Assembly: GCF_964340395.1 (NCBI RefSeq)
Contig: NC_135551.1
Coordinates: 7,741,879 to 7,805,878 of the forward strand
DNA length: 64,000 nt
Source of the DNA: Glandiceps talaboti
Taxonomy: Eukaryota > Hemichordata > Enteropneusta > Spengelidae
Direction: 5' to 3'
The translations under genes were made by a program, and so were the position numbers. Shown piece after piece: positions 53,801-64,000 of the stretch (positions are counted from its first letter, which is position 1; every line of letters starts with the position of its first letter). The notes below the pieces were generated by a model, which worked only from the letters and a program-made list of their open reading frames with translations, had not been told where the DNA came from and made no database searches.

Positions 53801-56129
53801 GAATTATAGATTTTCAACCAAAAAGGCACATTTTTAGCCCTAATTTACATATCACTGATGGAATCATCATGTCATGAACAAATCTTACTTTCTATCCCCT
53901 TAATAATGTTCCCACCAAATTTCGCACCAATCTGCCCAGTAGTTTCTGAGTTTAAGTTTTTTGACCAAAAATCACATTTTTTGACCCAAATCACACACCT
54001 GTGATGCGATCATTTTGATTTGAACAATTTCCCAACTAGACACCCAAGGTAATGGACCCACCAAATATCATGGCAATCGGTTCAGCGGTTTTTGACTTTA
54101 AGTTGTTTACACATCCACACACACACACACACAGACAGACAGACAGACGCCAGGCGATCCCTATAGCACTACTGAACCTCAGTTCAGTTGTGCTAAAAAT
54201 TGTAGCAGAAAAAAACATGATGTAAACACATTATCTCTGTATCTCACATTATGGTAGAAGTAAATTTTAATCTACTTATCAACATCTCAGTAGTAAATAC
54301 AGAACCTGTTATCATTGAAGGCGTGAACATTTTCGAACTTCGTTTAGAAATGTGAAAGTGATGTTCAGCAATCACATTGATGCCCCCCCCCCACAAAAAA
54401 ACAACAACAAAAAAACAAAAAAAACAAACAAAAAAAACAAAAAAACAAGCAAACAAACAAACAAACAAAAAACAAACAAACAAAAAACGAACAAAGTTCA
54501 TTTTTTCAGCTTGTGTGACATTGTGCAATCATCCTGAAATGGGCCTTTAAATACCAAATGTTCACAGGCCATTGTTTGAATACATTTTATTTTATCAGTG
54601 ATGGTACAAGGATTGAATAGGATCGACCAGTCTCGTTTAGGGCAACCCTTTTTTGTGTCACTGTGAAAACAACTTGTATTTTTCAAACTCGTTTTTTATA
54701 AACATTTCTGTGATTCTCAACAGGTTGAACTTGACAATGAAACTTTGAACAAGTTTTTGAATTTACTTGAGCATCATGGAGTGGCTTGTCAGAAATGTTT
54801 GAAATTTGGTAAAGTTTTGGTCACTGCTGTCAATAAATATGGAAAACAGGTAAGTTGAGGTAATGTTGTTTTGTTGAGGCCAGTTAATGTAAGTATTAGG
54901 TAAAATGTACAGTGAATTTCAAAATACCGTGCAGCTTTTCTGTTTGATACAACCATGCAGAAACCAATAAGAAACTGGACATGCTACACTTTAAGATAGC
55001 AAGATTAAATGAGTACAGTTTCTTGCTACATTTTGTCTAAGTGAAATGAACTACACATGCCACCATACAGACATCAAATGAACACCGCAAAGGACATTTT
55101 ATGCCCCCTTCATTGGGTGTTTGATACTAAGAAAAACACTGGCGCCCAAATGTCTACATGGAGTTATAATACATTGAAATGGTTTATTTCATTTAGACTA
55201 AATGTAGCAATAAATGCAATCTTGTTATTAAAGTGTGGTATGTCCAGTGGGAATGGGAGGTGGGGGGGGGGGGGGGTTCCTTATTTTCTAGATGTACCAA
55301 TAATCACCAATAATCTGATTCTTAGATGATTCAACCTAACATACAATGTATACATATTATCCAAATGCAGATTATGGTACTTTCAATCAATATCTAGGAC
55401 TGCAGTCAATATTTTGGTGGGGTAGATCAAGAGCTGACATTTATGTACCCTAGTTTTATTGCAAATGATAGCAGGAAGAGAGGTCATGTTGTAATGAGGT
55501 CATGGGGTCATGCAATCACTACCCCGGTAGTAGAGTTGAAAGGTCAAGATGATGTGACTTTCTGTAGCTGGGTGAAATGACCCAGGTCATTATGTTTGCT
55601 ATGATATAAATCACAAAAAAATAAACACTTCATAATATACAAGTTTTTTTAGGAAAAGGAGAAAAATAATCACCAGAGCAGAGAACATAAAACCATAAAT
55701 AGACTTTTTATTTGAGCATAATAACATAAAATAATAAAATTCAAGAAATACATCTCAGCTATCAATAATTCCTTATTACAGTGTGATGGTATTGACACCG
55801 AGCTTTACAAGTGAACCTAACAATTTGTGTATGTAATATCTTTATCTCCATAAGGAAGGCCATTTTACTTCTATATTTCTAATAAACACAGTCAATCCTA
55901 TATTTTCATGACATCTGACAGAAAAATAATACAAATGACGCCCTCTATGGCGAGATCATAAAAGACCCTACATCACTGATGGTAAGATGGGAAACATCAC
56001 GAACCTTTATCGGCAAAAATGAATGAATATTGTTTAAATGTCTGACATTCAATAAATAAAACTTTTTCTTTTGTTCTTTGGATTTTACTTGGCATTTCTC
56101 TCTCTCTCTCTCTCTCTCTCTCTTTTCTC

Positions 56130-56163
<34 letters not shown>

Positions 56164-56166
56164 CTC

Positions 56167-56200
<34 letters not shown>

Positions 56201-56341
56201 CTCTCACTCTTTTTCTCTCTCTCTCTCACTCTCTCTCTCTCACAGTTTTCACAGGGCCATATTTCTACTATGTCTCGCATCTTGGACGTGAATAAAACAT
56301 ATTTAAAGAAAACAGCTACAACAGCTCTGAAGAAACTGTAA
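46424..56341 (+). CDS. FANCE: Fanconi anemia complementation group E protein, eight exons, complete
   Basis: Exons are 46424-46611, 47323-48016, 48950-49060, 50273-50416, 50984-51177, 52216-52288, 54724-54849 and 56246-56341 (TAA). All phases fit and give 541 aa; human FANCE is 536. FANCE is the core-complex subunit that bridges FANCC and FANCD2 for interstrand-crosslink repair. The exon 1-2 junction reads SQEEPVIDRNETLSFKPRLF then IQRNLLSF, matching human CREEPV...LKPLLL..CQRNLMSL. Exon 2 has a long acidic middle. Exons 3-8 (residues 295-541) give the C-terminal helical-repeat domain that binds FANCD2, with TLNKFLNLLEHHGVACQKCL, FGKVLVTAVNKYG and an end TYLKKTATTALKKL like human TFLRKSLKAALKHL. 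Exon 2 residues 247-257 (VIVIDSSSEDE) look like a SUMO-interacting motif. Exon 3 may end at 49057 or 49060. Confidence 0.93.
49222..49450 (+). repeat. 54-bp intronic minisatellite in FANCE intron 3
   Basis: About four units share TAATTTGGTAGTCTAGATAC, TTTAGTAGTCTATGTGTCC and TGGACTACTG. A diverged extra unit (TTGGTAGTCTGTGGACATGG) lies at about 50104 in the same intron. It does not contain an exon boundary, unlike the arrays in PGGHG and SUPT3H. Confidence 0.85.
50788..50880. repeat. (GT)n microsatellite
   Basis: Pure GT from about 50788 to 50854, then interrupted GT/GC. It lies in FANCE intron 4, about 100 bp before the exon 5 acceptor. Confidence 0.95.
51285..51708. mobile_element. 424-bp MITE with GGGAC termini and TTA flanks
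   Basis: The left end GGGACCATCACACATAGTCA is inverted relative to the right end ...TGACATTATGTGATAATTGTCCC. TTA flanks both ends (51282-51284 and 51709-51711), consistent with a 3-bp TWA target duplication as in PIF/Harbinger MITEs. It lies in FANCE intron 5. Confidence 0.7.
52528..54535. mobile_element. Second GGGAC MITE, split by an H-A element
   Basis: 52528-52690 matches the left part of the 51285 MITE (GGGACGATTGCACAATGTCG, CATTCTAACTTCACAAGTGTG). 54205-54535 matches its right part (CATCTCAGTAGTAAATAC, AGCTTGTGTGACATTGTGCA). The intervening 1.5 kb is element H-A. The A-rich CAAA tract at 54390-54490 replaces the loop of the first copy. Confidence 0.75.
52690..54200 (+). mobile_element. 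Helentron-like element, family H-A, most complete copy
   Basis: It starts with AACACAACTGTACAG. It has seven units at about 115-120 bp spacing (GGCTGTTGCTATGGGCGTGG at 52829, 52944, 53056, 53178, 53292, 53406 and 53520). Then come a ~550-bp single-copy part, a CA/GACA microsatellite (54115-54149) and a terminal hairpin GCACTACTGAAC/GTTCAGTTGTGC followed by TAAAAAT. The 5' motif CACAACTG is complementary to the hairpin arm. It lies in FANCE intron 6. No Rep/helicase ORF is present. Confidence 0.7.
56098..56245 (+). repeat. CT microsatellite serving as polypyrimidine tract of FANCE exon 8
   Basis: CT runs interrupted by TTTTCTCTCAC run directly into CTCTCACAG, the acceptor of the last FANCE exon (exon starts 56246). 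The splice-site tract is therefore itself a microsatellite. Confidence 0.9.
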
Positions 56342-56538
56342 CCATAGAAACAGGATCACTGTATGATGACGTTACCAATGCAATAGCATTGAGATGAAGA
56401 AAGTGACATGGACATATTTTCATAGTATTCATAATTGTTTGCCGTTATACTTTGTCAATGTATCTATTTGTTTAAGGTACTCCTTGGATATATTATTGTA
56501 ATGATGTGTTTTATCGTGGTAAATTTTTATATACAAAA

Positions 56539-56544
56539 AATAAA
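56539..56544 (+). terminator. FANCE: Probable FANCE polyadenylation signal
   Basis: AATAAA about 200 bp after the FANCE stop, followed by T-rich sequence from 56569. It is the first canonical hexamer after the stop apart from AATAAA inside exon 8. Confidence 0.55.
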
Positions 56545-56920
56545 TACTGTATATTATGAACTTTGACATTTGGTTTTTTGTCTTAAATTTTTTACTAAGA
56601 AAAAATTCTGTGTACTTCAGAGTATGATTGTTTGCGTGATGGAGTACTCACTATAAAAAAGCCTCCTCAAATTCTCATCACTTGTTGCCATGGTTATGAT
56701 GTAATGAAAATGATGACTATCTTTAACATATCTTTAAGATTGCACCCTTGAGACTCGACTGAAGTGAGTGATAATTGTCAAGACGGTTGGAATTGAATTT
56801 AGTCGCTGCAGAGTTCCGTACTTCAGATCCCCTCTCATACTACTATGTGGTTTGGACACATGACGCACCAATGATACAAGGCCAATATATGTAGAGACAA
56901 CATGGTTGTTTGTTATTTTA

Positions 56921-57261
56921 AATTGGATGAGGATTGGGGTATATATTTTGGATTTGTATTTCATAAAACAAATTTATCACGGCTTTATATACTACTTGAA
57001 AATTCAATGTGAAACAACATTGACAAAATTTGTGTTCGTAACAATACATTGCAAAAAGCCACACAAAAAATGTGTAAAAAGTTTGTTATTGTATGTACAG
57101 TAAGAAACATTTATTAATCTTTTGCTATTTATTGAGTTACAAACAAGGACTTAGCACATGTTTTTTCACATTGATTTTTCAAGTAGGGAGTCATGATAAA
57201 ATTGATTTATGAAATACAAATCCAAAATATATACCTAATCCTCATCCATATGGCCACTTTA
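56921..57261. mobile_element. Palindromic MITE, family M copy 4
   Basis: TGGATGAGGATTGGGGTATA at the left is mirrored by TACCTAATCCTCATCCATAT at the right, ending GGCCACTTT. The inner part carries the TTTGTTATTGTATGTACA motif of the other copies. It lies between FANCE and SUPT3H. Confidence 0.8.
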
Positions 57262-58581
57262 AGAAACTATGATCTCATAGTTGGTATAAAATGATCTGTT
57301 AGTACGTTTGAAACAGACTTTTCTTTCTCTTTTTAATTCAACTTTTTTCGGTTCCGTACTTCAAGTGTTTCTCACATCCGGTTGTTTTGTAGTAAGTACA
57401 GTTAGTATACATACATGGCTAACTTTAATATATGTAGCAACAACACATACTTCTTTGTTATTTCAAGCCATTGAGATTTCATATGTCTTGAGAATCAGGC
57501 TGAAAATTTGATTGTTTCTAAATACAAGGCCAACATGTAGACTACATGTAAATAGTGGTCGCTGTGTTGGGACATACAGTCATCTTAATTGCAGTAAAAG
57601 TTCAAAACATTCTAGTAACTGAATTATCTTCAACTTGGCCATGTTAGTACTATAAGCATGGAGAAATTTTCAACTAGTCTTTTTTCAGATCCAGGAACTG
57701 AGAACTTGTACAAAATTTATGATCTAAGAGTAATGCTGAAAATAGTCATTTCTTGTTTCCCGTCATTTCTCAATTTCTGTTCTTATCATATCCTTCTCAT
57801 ACATAGTGGTTTGGTCATATGAACCGCCAGTGTAGATAAAAGGCCAATGTGTAGCAGTCATTAGCTATTTCAACAAACTGAGACTTCATGTTTATAGTTT
57901 CTTGCAATTTCGTCTCAAGATTACTGGTATGACTAGTAAAAGCTGGCTGTCTTCAACAGGATAGAAATCTCATAATAAATGGCACGGTTGAATGTTTCTG
58001 TAACGATAATCATATAGAAATTACATTATAAACCCTGTGAATGACTAGTGCCCTCTAGTGACGACAATGAGTACAGGGAAATCTAAATGTTGTATTTGTA
58101 GGGCATCTAAGAAGCCTCAGAAATAAACTCTTGATATACTGATGTAACTTCGTGCAAGAGAATTCCAAACTAGTATTCTCAGGTGAAATCAAGAAGAAAA
58201 TATGAGGTTACATTCGATAATTTGGAATAAAGACTAAAAATTTCTCCAATTTACTTGAGTTTCAAAATGGCCACCAAACACTGTTATAAGTCGAAGTGAA
58301 AATAGTAAAGCAATGATTTCCTTAAAAATAAGTTGGTAAACTATCAAAATTTTCACGGTAATGCTGCAAAAGCTTTCATATGGCAAAGTTTGAGATGATT
58401 GACACCTTTTGATTTGTAAATAAATTAGTTCTTGTGGTGCACTCCTGCTGAAATTACTAGTAAGTTTATGTTTAAACGTCACTGAGTCAGCTGAGATCCA
58501 AAGGAAATAATCCTTGGTATATGATATTTACCAAAGTATAAGATCTGACTACACGTGGTGACCACTAAAAGTACTACTTAC
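57262..58581. other. Convergent intergenic spacer; nothing recognised
   Basis: The terminal SUPT3H exon would be expected here on the minus strand, but I could not find one with confidence. No other exon or RNA gene is supported. Confidence 0.4.
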
Positions 58582-63856
<5,275 letters not shown>

Positions 63857-64000
63857 CTGTGAATGATAAAAAACCCACGATATTAGAGATGACATGATGG
63901 ATGATGAAATACAATGAAGGAATGATTTTGAATAGTATTACTTTCTGTATTTTAGTGGGAGAAAATTCGCCAATGCGAAATGCATGATTTTATATTCAGT

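Overview
This window is animal nuclear DNA. It has widely spaced multi-exon genes with GT-AG introns and AT-rich introns and spacers. There are many di- and tetranucleotide microsatellites, tRNA-derived SINEs, non-LTR retrotransposon fragments and MITEs. The gene set (paraoxonase, PGGHG, FANCE, SUPT3H, TRIM and C2H2 genes) and the repeat style suggest a marine bilaterian invertebrate such as a hemichordate, cephalochordate or lophotrochozoan. I cannot name the species from sequence alone.

Layout. 0.2-3.8 kb (+): the last six exons of a paraoxonase. 4.6-7.8 kb: nested inverted-repeat transposon with a decayed ORF. 8.8-9.6 kb: non-LTR retrotransposon 3' end. 10.0-13.7 kb (-): two-exon C2H2 zinc-finger gene whose intron holds a SINE inside another repeat. 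13.8-14.4 kb: broken copy of the paraoxonase last exon. 15-17.8 kb: nested retroelements. 18.0-26.6 kb (+): complete nine-exon GH65 gene of the PGGHG family with a signal peptide. 29-34.7 kb: dense mobile-element block. 34.8-38.4 kb (-): RING/B-box (TRIM-type) exon, with a KEG/Mind-bomb-type repeat exon downstream. 38.5-45 kb: microsatellites, a LINE fragment, a SINE and a long AT hairpin. 46.4-56.3 kb (+): complete eight-exon FANCE. 58.6-63.9 kb (-): five exons of SUPT3H, 5' end outside the window. FANCE and SUPT3H are tail to tail.

I assigned exons by matching splice sites, intron phase and remembered family protein sequence. Every junction given keeps frame. Predicted lengths (FANCE 541 aa, PGGHG 788 aa) agree with the families.

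The most unusual signal is that several splice boundaries are duplicated in tandem: the end of an exon plus its splice site is repeated within the intron. This occurs at two donors and two acceptors of PGGHG and at one SUPT3H donor. In SUPT3H the unit is exactly 51 nt, stop-free, and ends each time in a same-phase donor, so any of five donors would add 0, 17, 34, 51 or 68 residues without frameshift. A second theme is two repeat families whose architecture (internal tandem repeats, near-terminal microsatellite, 3' hairpin) resembles non-autonomous Helentrons.
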